Shown piece after piece: positions 8,420 through 17,218 of a stretch of 38,267 nucleotides of DNA (its first letter is position 1; the number at the start of each line of letters is the position of its first letter). The position numbers were made by a program, and so were the translations under genes. Where the stretch lies: NCBI GenBank assembly GCA_035303945.1, contig DATGQZ010000029.1:1-38267 (forward strand), given 5' to 3'. Source of the stretch: DATGMS01 sp035303945 (GTDB lineage Bacteria > Bacteroidota > Bacteroidia > Cytophagales > Cyclobacteriaceae). The notes beneath the pieces are model-generated. The model was not told the origin of the DNA. It did no database searches and was given only the letters and a program-made list of their open reading frames with translations.

Positions 8420-9262
8420 ATGTCTAGGAAATTCTTTTTAGCTCCAGTTTTTATTGTTCTACTGCTGACAATTACGCAATACATCACCATTCAGGAAGTC
8501 TATGCCCAAAAAGCAGTGCAACTGTTTGCCCACCGCGCAGGTGCGCACGAGCAGGATGAAAATACTTTACAAGCTTTCAAAAACAGTTACAACCAAGGCT
8601 TAAGGGGGTTTGAAACGGATATCCGCATGACTAAAGACGGTGAGTTGGTTATTTTTCATGATGCCTCTTTGGAACGTATAGCGGGACAGCAGGGCATTAT
8701 CGAGGAAATGACAGCAGCGGAATTAAGAAAAGTGAAGACAAAAAAGGGAAATCCTATTCTCTTCCTCAATGAGCTATTGGAATTTTTGAAAGACAAGCCT
8801 GGCATTTACTTGGAATTGGAAATGAAAACAAATCCTACCGCCTACCCCCAGGAAAAACTGGAAAGGTACTGCGATATGCTCTATAAGGCCGCTATGGCCA
8901 GCAAGCCGGAGACCTCTACCTATTTGTTTACCTCTTTTGACAAAAGGCCCATTCAATACATCAAAGCTACTTATCCTGACGCTGATATGCTTTTCATCAC
9001 TTCTTCCCCCCTCACCAAAGACGTCGTCGATGAGACCTTGGCGCTGGGAGTCAAAAGGGTCGGATGTAACCTAGGGGGCACAAGTAGAAAAATGGTGCAG
9101 GAGGCACAGGCGGCAGGGCTGCTGGTTAGTCTCTGGCCGGGGCACTCTGTTGATGACTTTCTGTTGGGCGTATATTTGGGAGCTGACTATTTGTGCTCCG
9201 ATGTACCTGTCCAAGTTTATCAACATATGAAAGAAAAGATGCCTTGGGTTAGCATTAAATAA
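8420..9262 (+). CDS. Secreted glycerophosphodiester phosphodiesterase family protein
   Basis: 280 residues: signal peptide with a hydrophobic core at 5-22 and probable cleavage near V-Y-A-Q (about 29), then a single GDPD TIM-barrel. Key residues are visible: the A-H-R loop with His38 and Arg39, E-N-T at 47-49, Glu65 and Asp67 in F-E-T-D-I-R-M-T-K-D-G, and His80 in V-I-F-H-D. Further on are L-E-L-E-M-K-T and a final A-D-Y-L-C-S-D-V-P. The family hydrolyses glycerophosphodiesters to sn-glycerol 3-phosphate and an alcohol, releasing lipid-derived phosphate in the periplasm. Length and residues are typical, so an active enzyme is expected. No partner gene is adjacent. Confidence 0.9.
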   Translation: MSRKFFLAPVFIVLLLTITQYITIQEVYAQKAVQLFAHRAGAHEQDENTLQAFKNSYNQGLRGFETDIRMTKDGELVIFHDASLERIAGQQGIIEEMTAAELRKVKTKKGNPILFLNELLEFLKDKPGIYLELEMKTNPTAYPQEKLERYCDMLYKAAMASKPETSTYLFTSFDKRPIQYIKATYPDADMLFITSSPLTKDVVDETLALGVKRVGCNLGGTSRKMVQEAQAAGLLVSLWPGHSVDDFLLGVYLGADYLCSDVPVQVYQHMKEKMPWVSIK

Positions 9263-9342
9263 ATAAAGTATCGAATATAAGAAGATAGGAGTTAAAATTT
9301 GAAATTTACTTTGTATATTCATGGGCAAAATACCGATGTCCC

Positions 9343-10116
9343 ATGCCTAGACAGCCATTACGTGAGCTACTTTTAGCCATTCTGTTGGTATCAATAGGTG
9401 CATGTCAAACTGAATCAGATCTTCAACTCGAAACCTATCCCGAAAACGCCCGCTTAATTCGTATATCAAGTTATGCGGGCATGACCATGGATGACAATTT
9501 TGCCGTTGAGGAATATGAATATGCCTCTAATGGCAAATTAATTAAAACTACCCGCCCTTTCTATAATAACGGCAAGCCTGCAGGTTTGGCACAATACGAT
9601 GTGTACGAATATGATGATCAAGGTCGGCTTATCTCCATTGCTTCCCATCATTCCAACCAAAACCAAGGTTTCATCAATCTCACCAATACCTACATTACTT
9701 ATGACCCAAAGGGGCTCAAGGTAAAGGAGAAGCTGGAATACCCACAGATCAATGCAGAAGAGCAGGTTTTATATCAATATGACGGCTTGGGTAGGTTAAT
9801 CCGAAAGGACCATTTTGATGCGTCTCAAAAATTGCAGCGCTATTCTCTTTTTGAATACAATCCTCAGGGCCAGCTGGTGAAGGAACGGGTCCATGATTCA
9901 AACCGGCAAGTAATGCGTACGCACCTTTTGCATTATGAGAAGGGTAACAACAGGCTAACAGAAATATTTGCTGGGGATAAGGAAGATTTGCTTAGAAGGG
10001 TGAGGAAAACCTTTGATAGAAACAATAATCTAATTTTGCTACAGTCAGAAGAAATAGCCGTTTATAGTTCTGCCACAAGCTTTACCCAAAAATATGAATA
10101 TGATCGAAATCGCTAG
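9343..10116 (+). CDS. YD/RHS-like repeat lipoprotein of unknown function
   Basis: 257 residues. The N-terminus is a lipoprotein signal (hydrophobic 9-19, S-I-G-A-C with Cys21). The body is a series of YD-type repeats: Y-E-Y-A-S-N-G-K-L-I, Y-E-Y-D-D-Q-G-R-L-I, I-T-Y-D-P-K-G, Y-Q-Y-D-G-L-G-R-L-I, F-E-Y-N-P-Q-G-Q-L-V. These resemble RHS beta-spiral strands, but no toxin or core domain follows. The protein stops abruptly inside a further repeat (K-Y-E-Y-D-R-N-R). In the next frame the DNA reads R-T-G-Q-A-I-T before a stop at 10136-10138, which resembles the continuation of that repeat, so a late frameshift is possible. Probably an outer-membrane-anchored surface protein; the function is not recognised. 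Confidence 0.7.
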   Translation: MPRQPLRELLLAILLVSIGACQTESDLQLETYPENARLIRISSYAGMTMDDNFAVEEYEYASNGKLIKTTRPFYNNGKPAGLAQYDVYEYDDQGRLISIASHHSNQNQGFINLTNTYITYDPKGLKVKEKLEYPQINAEEQVLYQYDGLGRLIRKDHFDASQKLQRYSLFEYNPQGQLVKERVHDSNRQVMRTHLLHYEKGNNRLTEIFAGDKEDLLRRVRKTFDRNNNLILLQSEEIAVYSSATSFTQKYEYDRNR

Positions 10117-10163
10117 AACGGGTCAAGCAATCACTTAAAATAACTGAATACCCATGACTTAGG

Positions 10164-11066
10164 CTATGCTTGGTTTTTCATTGCCCGCAAGTTGTAGCCT
10201 AAGAGGTATTTTTTCTTATATTCAAAAGGTGTCATTCCGGTCACTTTTTTAAACTGGCGGTAAAAATTGGAAACGTTGTTAAAGCCACATTCAAAACATA
10301 TCACCTCTGTTGGTAACTTATTCTCAATCAATGCCCTACATACATGGGACACCCTTACCTCTATGAGAAATCCCGAAAATGTCTTGTGGGTCATCCCTTT
10401 GAAATAGCGGCAAAAAGAGGTTACACTCATATGGGCTAAAGATGCCACCTCCTCCAATGTGATCTCCCGCCTGTAATTGGATAAAACATAAGCAAAAACA
10501 CGCTCAAGCCTCTCCCGCTCCTTGGCATTGGTAGGATGATGAAAGGCATAGGCAGAGGCAATGGTTTCCAGATTCTCCGATTTTATTAATACATCAAGGA
10601 TGGACAAGAAAAGCAAAAGCCGTTCAAGGTTTTTGGCTTCTAGCATCCGATACAATAGGTCTGCAATTTTGCTTTTGCTTTCTCCGCCAATTGTCAACCC
10701 CTTCTTGGCCTGTTCAAATAAATGGGGAAGCAGGTAAGCCTCCGGCAGATGCATAAAATCCTTTCCTAAGCAATGAGGGTGAAAATGTAGCACCAATGCT
10801 TCAGCTTCTAAATCAGAACCAGCTTGAAAGTACGATTCTCTGCAATGCCAAGTATGCGGCAAATTTTCTCCTAGAAGTATCATGTCTCCGCCAGAAAAGT
10901 TGCTGACGTTATCCCCAATAAATTTTACACCCTCGCCCTTGATAGTATAGTGCAGTTCCAGTTCAGGATGATAATGCCAAAGCGTACCAAAATTAGGCAC
11001 GATATCATGCCGGATGCTAAAGGAAGTTTCCTGGGTGATGGGCACTTTGTGGAAATGCGGCTTCAT
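10164..11066 (-). CDS. AraC-family transcriptional regulator with cupin sensor domain
   Basis: 300 residues. Residues about 5-120 form an AraC-type cupin: L-W-H-Y-H-P-E-L-E-L-H-Y, G-G-D-M-I-L-L-G-E-N-L-P-H-T-W-H. Residues about 185-290 hold the double helix-turn-helix: I-T-L-E-E-V-A-S-L-A-H-M-S then F-C-R-Y-F-K, and a second with C-F-E-C-G-F-N-N-V-S-N-F-Y-R-Q-F-K-K-V-T-G-M-T-P-F-E-Y. Histidine-rich cupin regulators of this type usually sense sugars or sugar derivatives. It is divergent from the isomerase/aldolase/symporter cluster, so it is the likely regulator of that cluster, binding in the 325-base gap between them. The target is inferred from position. Confidence 0.9.
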   Translation of the reverse strand: MKPHFHKVPITQETSFSIRHDIVPNFGTLWHYHPELELHYTIKGEGVKFIGDNVSNFSGGDMILLGENLPHTWHCRESYFQAGSDLEAEALVLHFHPHCLGKDFMHLPEAYLLPHLFEQAKKGLTIGGESKSKIADLLYRMLEAKNLERLLLFLSILDVLIKSENLETIASAYAFHHPTNAKERERLERVFAYVLSNYRREITLEEVASLAHMSVTSFCRYFKGMTHKTFSGFLIEVRVSHVCRALIENKLPTEVICFECGFNNVSNFYRQFKKVTGMTPFEYKKKYLLGYNLRAMKNQA

Positions 11067-11391
11067 TGTACAGTATCTTAATAGGTGTATATTCTTCTGC
11101 TTTGGAGCGCTTATCCTTCGGTTTTCTTAGGCTTACTACCATGCCTTGCTAAGATAGTATAGAATCTTGTTAAAAAGCAACAATGAATGGGCGGGCAAAT
11201 TGCTCATCTTTGCTTAGCTCAACTGAGAATTTAGGGGGCTTTTGAAGCAGGTTGAATCTCCCTCCCTAAGACCTGACATACAAAAGCACCCCTATTTCTT
11301 CTGAGCTGAGTTCTATCAGACATAGCTTAACGATTGCGACAAGCTTTGATGCTTACACTACTTAATTAACATCCCCATAAATACCAGGATC
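11067..11391. promoter_or_regulatory. Divergent control region between AraC gene and sugar cluster
   Basis: No gene. No TAnnTTTG box was found on either strand. Two related segments lie in inverse orientation (11216-11229 and 11299-11312; 11 of 14 bases agree with the reverse complement), spaced about 80 bases. They could be AraC half-sites, but the match is imperfect. Confidence 0.35.
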
Positions 11392-13008
11392 ATGAGCCAA
11401 GAAAATACGGTATATCTGATTGCCAGTGGCGATTTAAGATTATCTGCAAATCAGAACTGTTGGAAAGCCCAAGAAGAGATGGAAGCTGCTCTTGGAGCGG
11501 CAATCAGCAGACAAGGATGGAAAGTTATTAGGGGCCATGAGTTTGACGGCCACAAAGGACATGGATTTATTGATTCCCAAAAGATGGGGATGGAAATATT
11601 TGGGCACCTGGATCCAAAGAAGCCATTAATAGTTGCAGAAAGCGTATGGCAGTATACCCATCATGTTTTAGCAGGACTTACTACCCATGAAGGGCCCATT
11701 TTAACAGTAGCTAACTGGAGTGGTCAATGGCCTGGCTTGGTTGGGATGCTCAACCTTAATGGCTCCCTTACCAAGGCGGGCGTGAAATTCAGCTCCCTCT
11801 GGAGCAAAAACTTCGACGACGACTTTTTCACATCCAAGCTTCAGGAATGGCTTGAAACCGGACGTATTACACACGATCTAAGCCATGTCAAAAGCTATGA
11901 TACTGTATCCCCTTCTTCGAGAGAAGAAAAAATAGCAAAAGATTTCGCCAGAGCTTTCCGGCAGCGGAAATCGATTATGGGCGTCTTTGACGAAGGTTGC
12001 ATGGGGATGTTCAATGCCATTATTCCGGATGAATTGCTTCACAAAACCGGTGTTTTCAAAGAAAGGCTCAGCCAATCTAGCCTGTACGCCGCTATGCTTG
12101 AAGTAAGTGACGAGGAAGCTGAGATCATTTTGGACTGGCTACTCAAAAAGGGGATGCATTTTGAGTGGGGTAGTGATCCGGAGACAGAACTTACAAGAGA
12201 ACAGACCCTTCAGCAATGCAAAATGTACATAGCGGCCCTGCGGATAGCCGACGACTTTGGATGCGACACCATAGGCATTCAATACCAGCAAGGGCTAAAA
12301 GATCTTGTCCCCGCCAGTGATCTAGTAGAAGGCTTGCTTAACAATACAGAACGTCCCCCCGCCTATGCAAAATCAGGTAAAGAACTGTATCCTAACCACG
12401 CGCTTCCCCATTTCAACGAGGTAGATGAGTGTGCAGGATTGGACGCATTGATTACCTATAAGCTCTGGGATGAATTGGGTATGGAAGGTGAAAATACTTT
12501 GCATGACATCAGGTGGGGAGAGCATTACAGTGGCAATGGCATTGATGACTTTGTGTGGGTATTTCTTATTTCAGGCGCAGTGCCTCCAGCTCATTTGATC
12601 AATGGTTATGCAGGAGCTTCCAGTGAAAGACAAAACCCCATGTACTTCCGCCTTGGCGGAGGCACCTTAAAAGGAGTCAGCAGACCAGGTGCCATCGTTT
12701 GGAGCAGAATCTATGTACAGGATCATGCACTGCACTGTGACATAGGCACCGGAAGGGTGGTTGAATTGCCAGACGAGGAAACCCAACGGCGTTGGAGTCT
12801 TACCTCAAAAGAATGGCCCATTATGCATGCTGTATTGGATGGTGTCAACCGTGATCAATTGATGGCCAAGCATCAAGCCAACCACATCCACGTTGTATAT
12901 GCTACCAGCACTGAAAAAGCCGCTGAAGCTTGCCGGATAAAGGCGGCAGCACTAAAAGAATTGGGCATTTACGTAAATTTCTGCGGTGACATCGCTGCTG
13001 GACGATAG
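11392..13008 (+). CDS. L-fucose-isomerase-like protein
   Basis: 538 residues, no signal peptide, cytoplasmic. The sequence resembles proteins annotated as fucose isomerase or the L-fucose/L-arabinose isomerase superfamily: N-terminal Rossmann-like part (V-Y-L-I-A-S-G-D), V-A-N-W-S-G-Q-W-P-G-L-V-G-M-L-N-L-N, W-L-E-T-G-R-I-T-H-D, G-V-F-D-E-G-C-M-G-M-F-N and H-F-N-E-V-D-E-C-A-G-L-D-A. Members interconvert aldoses and ketoses with a divalent metal. I cannot assign the metal ligands with certainty. It is first of three plus-strand genes, followed by an aldolase (88 bases on) and a symporter, with an AraC gene divergent, so catabolism of an imported sugar is likely. The sugar is unknown. The family name is by resemblance only. 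Confidence 0.6.
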   Translation: MSQENTVYLIASGDLRLSANQNCWKAQEEMEAALGAAISRQGWKVIRGHEFDGHKGHGFIDSQKMGMEIFGHLDPKKPLIVAESVWQYTHHVLAGLTTHEGPILTVANWSGQWPGLVGMLNLNGSLTKAGVKFSSLWSKNFDDDFFTSKLQEWLETGRITHDLSHVKSYDTVSPSSREEKIAKDFARAFRQRKSIMGVFDEGCMGMFNAIIPDELLHKTGVFKERLSQSSLYAAMLEVSDEEAEIILDWLLKKGMHFEWGSDPETELTREQTLQQCKMYIAALRIADDFGCDTIGIQYQQGLKDLVPASDLVEGLLNNTERPPAYAKSGKELYPNHALPHFNEVDECAGLDALITYKLWDELGMEGENTLHDIRWGEHYSGNGIDDFVWVFLISGAVPPAHLINGYAGASSERQNPMYFRLGGGTLKGVSRPGAIVWSRIYVQDHALHCDIGTGRVVELPDEETQRRWSLTSKEWPIMHAVLDGVNRDQLMAKHQANHIHVVYATSTEKAAEACRIKAAALKELGIYVNFCGDIAAGR

Positions 13009-13096
13009 AGATTAACGCTAGCCTCACAGTTCATTATAGGAGAAACTATCAGCTCCCTCATGTCGGCAAGGATTCTTACGACTATTCACTACATTT

Positions 13097-14044
13097 ATGT
13101 CTGAAAATCAACACAAAACCCAAAGCAATTCAACGCCATTAATAGGCATTATCCCTCCTATGGTTACTCCTCTGTTGGATGACGATCAGGTGGATAAACA
13201 GGGACTCGAAAGATTGGTTGAACACCTCATTAAGGGAAGAGTTCATGGAATATTTGTGTTGGGCACCACCGGAGAAGCGCCTAGCTTGTCTTATACAGTA
13301 AGACAAGAGGTCATTCTACTCACCTGTAACCAATCCAATGGTCGCCTTCCGGTTGTAGTGGGAATTACAGACTGTGCTCCTTCTGAAAGCCTAAAGCTCG
13401 CTGAGTGGGCAGCTCAATCAGGTGCATCAGCGGTAGTAGCTGCCCCCCCCTACTATTTTGGCATGGATCAGGCAGAGCTGGTAAGTTATTACCAGAAGCT
13501 GGCCGACCGCTCTCCTTTGCCGGTTTATCTGTATAACATGCCCTCCCATACAAAGATTAACATCAGCCTTCAAACGGTACAAATCCTTGCCCAGCACCCG
13601 AATATTATCGGCTTGAAAGACAGCTCGGGCAATGCAGTCTACTTTAATGCCGTGCTACATGCCTTGAAAGAAGATCCTTCCTTTGGCATTTTAGTAGGCC
13701 CTGAGGAAATGATGGCATCCGCCGTCTTAATGGGCGGGCATGGAGGAGTGAATGGTGGCGCTAACATGTTTCCTTCCTTATATGTAGACTTATATCATGC
13801 GGCGCTCAATAAGGATTGTGATAAAGTAGCTGAACTACAAGGCTATATTATGGAGATATCCCGACGGATTTATTGCGCCGGCAACAATGGAGGCGGTTAT
13901 CTGCAGGGACTGAAGGCAGCCTTGGCCTTCTTGGGTATATGCAGTGGCCATGTAGCCTCTCCCCTAAGAAACTTTAATGATGAAGAAACTACTCGCATTA
14001 AAGAACATCTTTGCTACTTTAAGGAAAGGAATTTCGTCGGCTAA
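13097..14044 (+). CDS. DapA/NanA-family class I aldolase or lyase
   Basis: 315 residues of the dihydrodipicolinate synthase/N-acetylneuraminate lyase TIM-barrel family. Visible motifs: G-T-T-G-E at 56-60 binding the keto acid carboxylate, Tyr146 in Y-L-Y-N-M-P-S, and the Schiff-base Lys174 in I-G-L-K-D-S-S-G-N. It begins with I-I-P-P-M-V-T-P, typical of the family. Such enzymes make or split pyruvate-containing keto acids (dihydrodipicolinate, N-acetylneuraminate, 2-keto-3-deoxy sugars). Because it lies between a sugar-isomerase-like gene and a symporter and not with lysine genes, a retro-aldolase role in sugar catabolism is more likely than lysine synthesis. All key catalytic residues appear present. 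Confidence 0.85.
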   Translation: MSENQHKTQSNSTPLIGIIPPMVTPLLDDDQVDKQGLERLVEHLIKGRVHGIFVLGTTGEAPSLSYTVRQEVILLTCNQSNGRLPVVVGITDCAPSESLKLAEWAAQSGASAVVAAPPYYFGMDQAELVSYYQKLADRSPLPVYLYNMPSHTKINISLQTVQILAQHPNIIGLKDSSGNAVYFNAVLHALKEDPSFGILVGPEEMMASAVLMGGHGGVNGGANMFPSLYVDLYHAALNKDCDKVAELQGYIMEISRRIYCAGNNGGGYLQGLKAALAFLGICSGHVASPLRNFNDEETTRIKEHLCYFKERNFVG

Positions 14045-14094
14045 AGCTGCTGCGACAATAGCCCCTTTATTTATACGTAAACAAGACATTTATC

Positions 14095-15588
14095 ATGACG
14101 CAATTGCCTCTAATAGACTTAATTGTTTTTTTGGTCTACATGTTGGGCATCATCCTATTTGGTGCATCTTTTTACTTTAAAAAGCGATCCGCGTCAGATT
14201 ACGTGTCGGGAGGCGGTAATTTGCCTTCCTGGGCCATTGGCATGTCCATATTCGCAACCTTTGTCAGTAGTATCAGTTTCCTGGCGCTCCCCGGAAATGC
14301 TTATTTGAGCAACTGGAACGGATTCGTATTCAGCCTTTCCATTCCTTTTGCCGCTATCATTGCCGTTAAGTTTTTTGTTCCTCTCTATAGAAAACTACAG
14401 AGCCCTTCAGCTTACTATTACCTGGAGCTGCGTTTCGGACTTTGGGCGCGGGTTTATGCGTCCATATGCTATCTCTTGACCCAACTGGCAAGAATGGGCG
14501 CAATAATGTATCTCCTAGCCCTCCCCATGAATGCCCTGTTTGGCTGGAGCATCCCGATCATCATCATTGTCACCGGCTTAAGTGTAATGATTTACGCTAC
14601 CATGGGTGGTTTGGAAGCAGTAATATGGACGGATGCCATCCAAGGTATTATTTTAATTGGAGGGGCACTGGCCTGCATCACAATTATCCTTTTCTCCATG
14701 CCGGAAGGACCGGGGCAGTTGTTCAGCATCGCCAGCGAACATGACAAATTCAGTCTAGGAAGCTGGGACTTGAGCCTGTCGGAAGCCACATTTTGGGTAA
14801 TCCTGATTTATGGGCTGTTTATAAATCTTCAGAATTTTGGCATAGATCAGAATTATGTGCAACGCTATATTAGCGCAAAATCAGAAAAAGAAGCCATTAA
14901 GTCGACCTGGCTGGGGAGCTTGCTTTATGTTCCGGTATCGTTGATGTTTTTCTTTATCGGCACTGCCTTGTTTGCCTACTATCAGGCTATGCCCGAATTG
15001 CTGCCAGAGCACTTACAAGGAGCTGAAAATGCTGACAAAGTATTCCCCCACTTTATTGTTCATTCGCTGCCAGTCGGGATGACAGGCTTGTTAATAGCCT
15101 CAATTTTTGCTGCAGGAATGAGTACTGTCTCCACCAGTATCAACAGCTCAGCCACCATTATTTTAGCTGACCATTACCAAAAATACATCAATAAAAGTGT
15201 TGATGAACGCGGATCAATGAGGGTATTGACTGTAGCCTCGATTGCTATGGGTCTGTTGAGCATAATAGTAGCCTTGGCATTTAACGGAGTAGAAAGCGCG
15301 TTAGATGCCTGGTGGGCATTGGCTTCAATATTCAGCGGTGGCATCTTGGGCCTCTTCCTTTTGGGCTATATGAGCAAGACGGTCAAGAAGATCGATGCGA
15401 TGATTGGGGTGGTCCTTGGTGTTATTGTTATCGCCTGGATGAGTCTTTCTCCTGTTCTATTTACACAAGGCAGTGGGATGCAATTTAGAAGTCCCTTCCA
15501 TGCCAATTTGACTATCGTATTCGGCACCACAGTGATTTTTCTTGCAGGTTTTTTACTAGCCCGATTAAGCAAAGTACACCAAAAGTAA
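14095..15588 (+). CDS. Sodium:solute symporter (SSS family)
   Basis: 497 residues with about 13 hydrophobic segments, consistent with the SSS LeuT-like fold. Signature parts are S-D-Y-V-S-G-G-G-N-L-P-S-W near 34-46, M-G-G-L-E-A-V-I-W-T-D-A-I-Q-G in the middle, the N-Y-V-Q-R-Y segment, and the diagnostic L-L-I-A-S-I-F-A-A-G-M-S-T-V-S-T-S-I-N around TM8. It should import a sugar or sugar acid with sodium across the inner membrane. It starts 50 bases after the aldolase gene, so the three genes probably form one transcription unit. The substrate should match that of the isomerase and aldolase. Confidence 0.9.
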   Translation: MTQLPLIDLIVFLVYMLGIILFGASFYFKKRSASDYVSGGGNLPSWAIGMSIFATFVSSISFLALPGNAYLSNWNGFVFSLSIPFAAIIAVKFFVPLYRKLQSPSAYYYLELRFGLWARVYASICYLLTQLARMGAIMYLLALPMNALFGWSIPIIIIVTGLSVMIYATMGGLEAVIWTDAIQGIILIGGALACITIILFSMPEGPGQLFSIASEHDKFSLGSWDLSLSEATFWVILIYGLFINLQNFGIDQNYVQRYISAKSEKEAIKSTWLGSLLYVPVSLMFFFIGTALFAYYQAMPELLPEHLQGAENADKVFPHFIVHSLPVGMTGLLIASIFAAGMSTVSTSINSSATIILADHYQKYINKSVDERGSMRVLTVASIAMGLLSIIVALAFNGVESALDAWWALASIFSGGILGLFLLGYMSKTVKKIDAMIGVVLGVIVIAWMSLSPVLFTQGSGMQFRSPFHANLTIVFGTTVIFLAGFLLARLSKVHQK

Positions 15589-15664
15589 TTCCTCTAATAT
15601 TCCTATATTTATAAAGGATCAGTTACCTTGCCAGCACGGCTCTACTTATAACCGATGTAAAGTA

Positions 15665-16222
15665 ATGGATAGCAATTGGAAGGAAGAACTTGCCCGACTA
15701 AAGGCAATAATAGCGAGCACTGGACTAACCGAAACAAAAAAATGGGGAATCCCTGTGTTTACCTACAACGGCAAAAACCTTATAGGTATAGCAGGCTTTA
15801 AATCCCACTTTGCCCTGTGGTTTTATAATGGCTCCTTTCTTAGGGATGAGAAGAAGGTACTGATCAATGCCTCAGAAGGAAAAACAAAAGCTTTGCGGCA
15901 ATGGCGATTTCACGCCATGGAGGAGATTGACGAACTAGGGATCATTGCTTATATTCAAGAGGCTATCGAAAATGAAAACCAGGGGAAGAAGCTTATTCCA
16001 CAAAAAAAGGAACAACTCCCCATCCCCCCCCAGCTGCAAGCAGTGTTTGAAGACGACGAAGCTTTTGCGGAAAATTTTTTTGTGCTTTCTACTTCTAAAC
16101 AAAACGACTACCTAGAGCATATCCATGCGGCGAAACAGGAAAAAACCAAGCTCTCACGGATTGAGAAAATGCGACCTTTGGTGATGCAGGGTCAGGGACT
16201 ACATGACAAGTATAAAAAATAG
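15665..16222 (+). CDS. YdeI/OmdA-like protein with DUF1801 domain
   Basis: 185 residues, soluble. The first part (about 5-110) matches the DUF1801/YdhG fold: E-T-K-K-W-G-I-P-V-F-T-Y-N-G-K-N-L followed by F-A-L-W-F-Y-N-G. The C-terminal part (about 120-185) is the YdeI/OmdA-type helical tail: L-Q-A-V-F-E-D-D-E-A-F-A-E-N-F, then Y-L-E-H-I-H-A-A-K-Q-E-K-T-K and R-I-E-K-M. The family has been linked with bacteriocin or stress protection in some bacteria, but its biochemical role is unknown. It stands alone between the symporter gene and the SPFH operon. A short hairpin (16219-16236) without a T-run overlaps its stop codon. Confidence 0.8.
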   Translation: MDSNWKEELARLKAIIASTGLTETKKWGIPVFTYNGKNLIGIAGFKSHFALWFYNGSFLRDEKKVLINASEGKTKALRQWRFHAMEEIDELGIIAYIQEAIENENQGKKLIPQKKEQLPIPPQLQAVFEDDEAFAENFFVLSTSKQNDYLEHIHAAKQEKTKLSRIEKMRPLVMQGQGLHDKYKK

Positions 16223-16334
16223 GATTTACATCCTATCAAATATAATTTTCCCAATCAGGCTCCACACGAACCTTATCTCCCTTATCTAAAAATTTTTAGA
16301 ATAAAATTAAAACCCATGACCAACACTTTCGTAT

Positions 16335-16367
16335 ATTATAATGATATCATTTTAACATCATAATAAT
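16335..16367 (+). promoter_or_regulatory. Palindromic candidate operator before the SPFH operon
   Basis: A perfect 12-base palindrome (16340-16351, AATGATATCATT) sits inside a wider imperfect inverted repeat (arms 16335-16345 and 16357-16367) ending at the ATG at 16368. The last gene of the operon encodes a ribbon-helix-helix DNA-binding protein; such proteins often bind palindromes at their own promoters, so autoregulation is plausible but inferred. Confidence 0.45.
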
Positions 16368-17216
16368 ATGGAAAGAGTTAACAGTCCCTTATCAGGTTAC
16401 CTGATGTTATTGGTCGAACTAGCGATTCTCGCCTTTTCGCTTTGGTTGCTTGCTACCGCGAGCGTTGTTGCAGGAGTGGCCACACTGCTTGTTTTTATCC
16501 TGCTGCTGCCCGGCTTTTTTATCGTAGAACCGAATAAAGCTGTGGTATTATTGCTTTTTGGAGCCTATAAAGGAACGGTAAAAGCAAATGGCTTTTTCTG
16601 GGTTAACCCTTTTATGGTGAAGAAAAAAATTTCCCTGAGGGTGAGAAACTTCGAAAATAAACCAGTGAAAGTCAATGATAAGATCGGTAACCCGGTCATG
16701 ATCGGCACCATTGTCGTATGGCAAGTAGAAGATACTTTCAAAGCTTCCTTTGATGTGGATGACTATGAGAATTTCGTACATCTTCAGGCGGACGCCGCGG
16801 TCCGGAAAATGGCGGGCATCTATCCTTATGATGATTTTGAAACCGAAAATGAAGAAGTCACCCTAAGGTCGGGAGTAGAAGAAGTGAACAAGTCATTAGA
16901 AGACGAAATCAGTGATCGCCTTCAGCATGCAGGAATCAAAGTATTGGAAGCAAGAATTTCACATCTGGCTTATGCCTCGGAAATTGCAAGTGCCATGCTA
17001 CAGCGTCAACAAGCGACCGCTATCGTGGCAGCGCGAAGAAAGATTGTAGACGGAGCCGTCGGAATGGTAGAAATGGCACTGGAAGACCTTAAGATCAAAG
17101 ACATTATTGACTTTGATGAAGAAAAGAGAGCAGCCATGGTGAGCAATCTGATGGTCGTACTTTGTTCGGACAGAAGTCCCAACCCGGTATTGAATGTTGG
17201 AACCTTACATCCTTGA
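16368..17216 (+). CDS. SPFH-domain (stomatin/flotillin-like) membrane protein
   Basis: 282 residues. Two hydrophobic stretches at about 10-32 and 34-53 anchor the N-terminus. The SPFH/Band 7 domain follows (about 54-230): I-V-E-P-N-K-A-V-V-L-L-L-F-G, G-F-F-W-V-N-P-F, then V-M-I-G-T-I-V-V-W-Q-V, L-R-S-G-V-E-E-V-N-K-S-L, and I-K-V-L-E-A-R-I-S-H-L-A-Y-A with the helical L-Q-R-Q-Q-A-T-A-I-V-A-A-R-R-K. SPFH proteins oligomerise into ring- or cage-like membrane scaffolds that organise proteases or lipids. It is first of three coupled genes: the next ATG comes two bases after its stop. No NfeD-like partner is nearby, unlike many slipin operons. Confidence 0.85.
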   Translation: MERVNSPLSGYLMLLVELAILAFSLWLLATASVVAGVATLLVFILLLPGFFIVEPNKAVVLLLFGAYKGTVKANGFFWVNPFMVKKKISLRVRNFENKPVKVNDKIGNPVMIGTIVVWQVEDTFKASFDVDDYENFVHLQADAAVRKMAGIYPYDDFETENEEVTLRSGVEEVNKSLEDEISDRLQHAGIKVLEARISHLAYASEIASAMLQRQQATAIVAARRKIVDGAVGMVEMALEDLKIKDIIDFDEEKRAAMVSNLMVVLCSDRSPNPVLNVGTLHP

Positions 17217-17218
17217 TT

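Noticed and set aside
10164..11066. AraC gene as regulator of the YD-repeat lipoprotein
   Set aside because: The two genes are convergent; the regulator is divergent from the sugar cluster, which is the usual arrangement for its target.
13097..14044. Aldolase-family gene as lysine-pathway dapA
   Set aside because: No lysine or diaminopimelate genes are near, and it is embedded in a sugar transport and isomerase cluster.
16219..16236. Seven-base hairpin overlapping the stop of the YdeI-like gene as a terminator
   Set aside because: The stem is AT-rich and no T-run follows, so it is too weak to call.
17162..17218. Upstream in-frame start of the two-TM protein
   Set aside because: It lies inside the SPFH gene; the ATG at 17219, two bases after that gene's stop, fits a coupled operon better.
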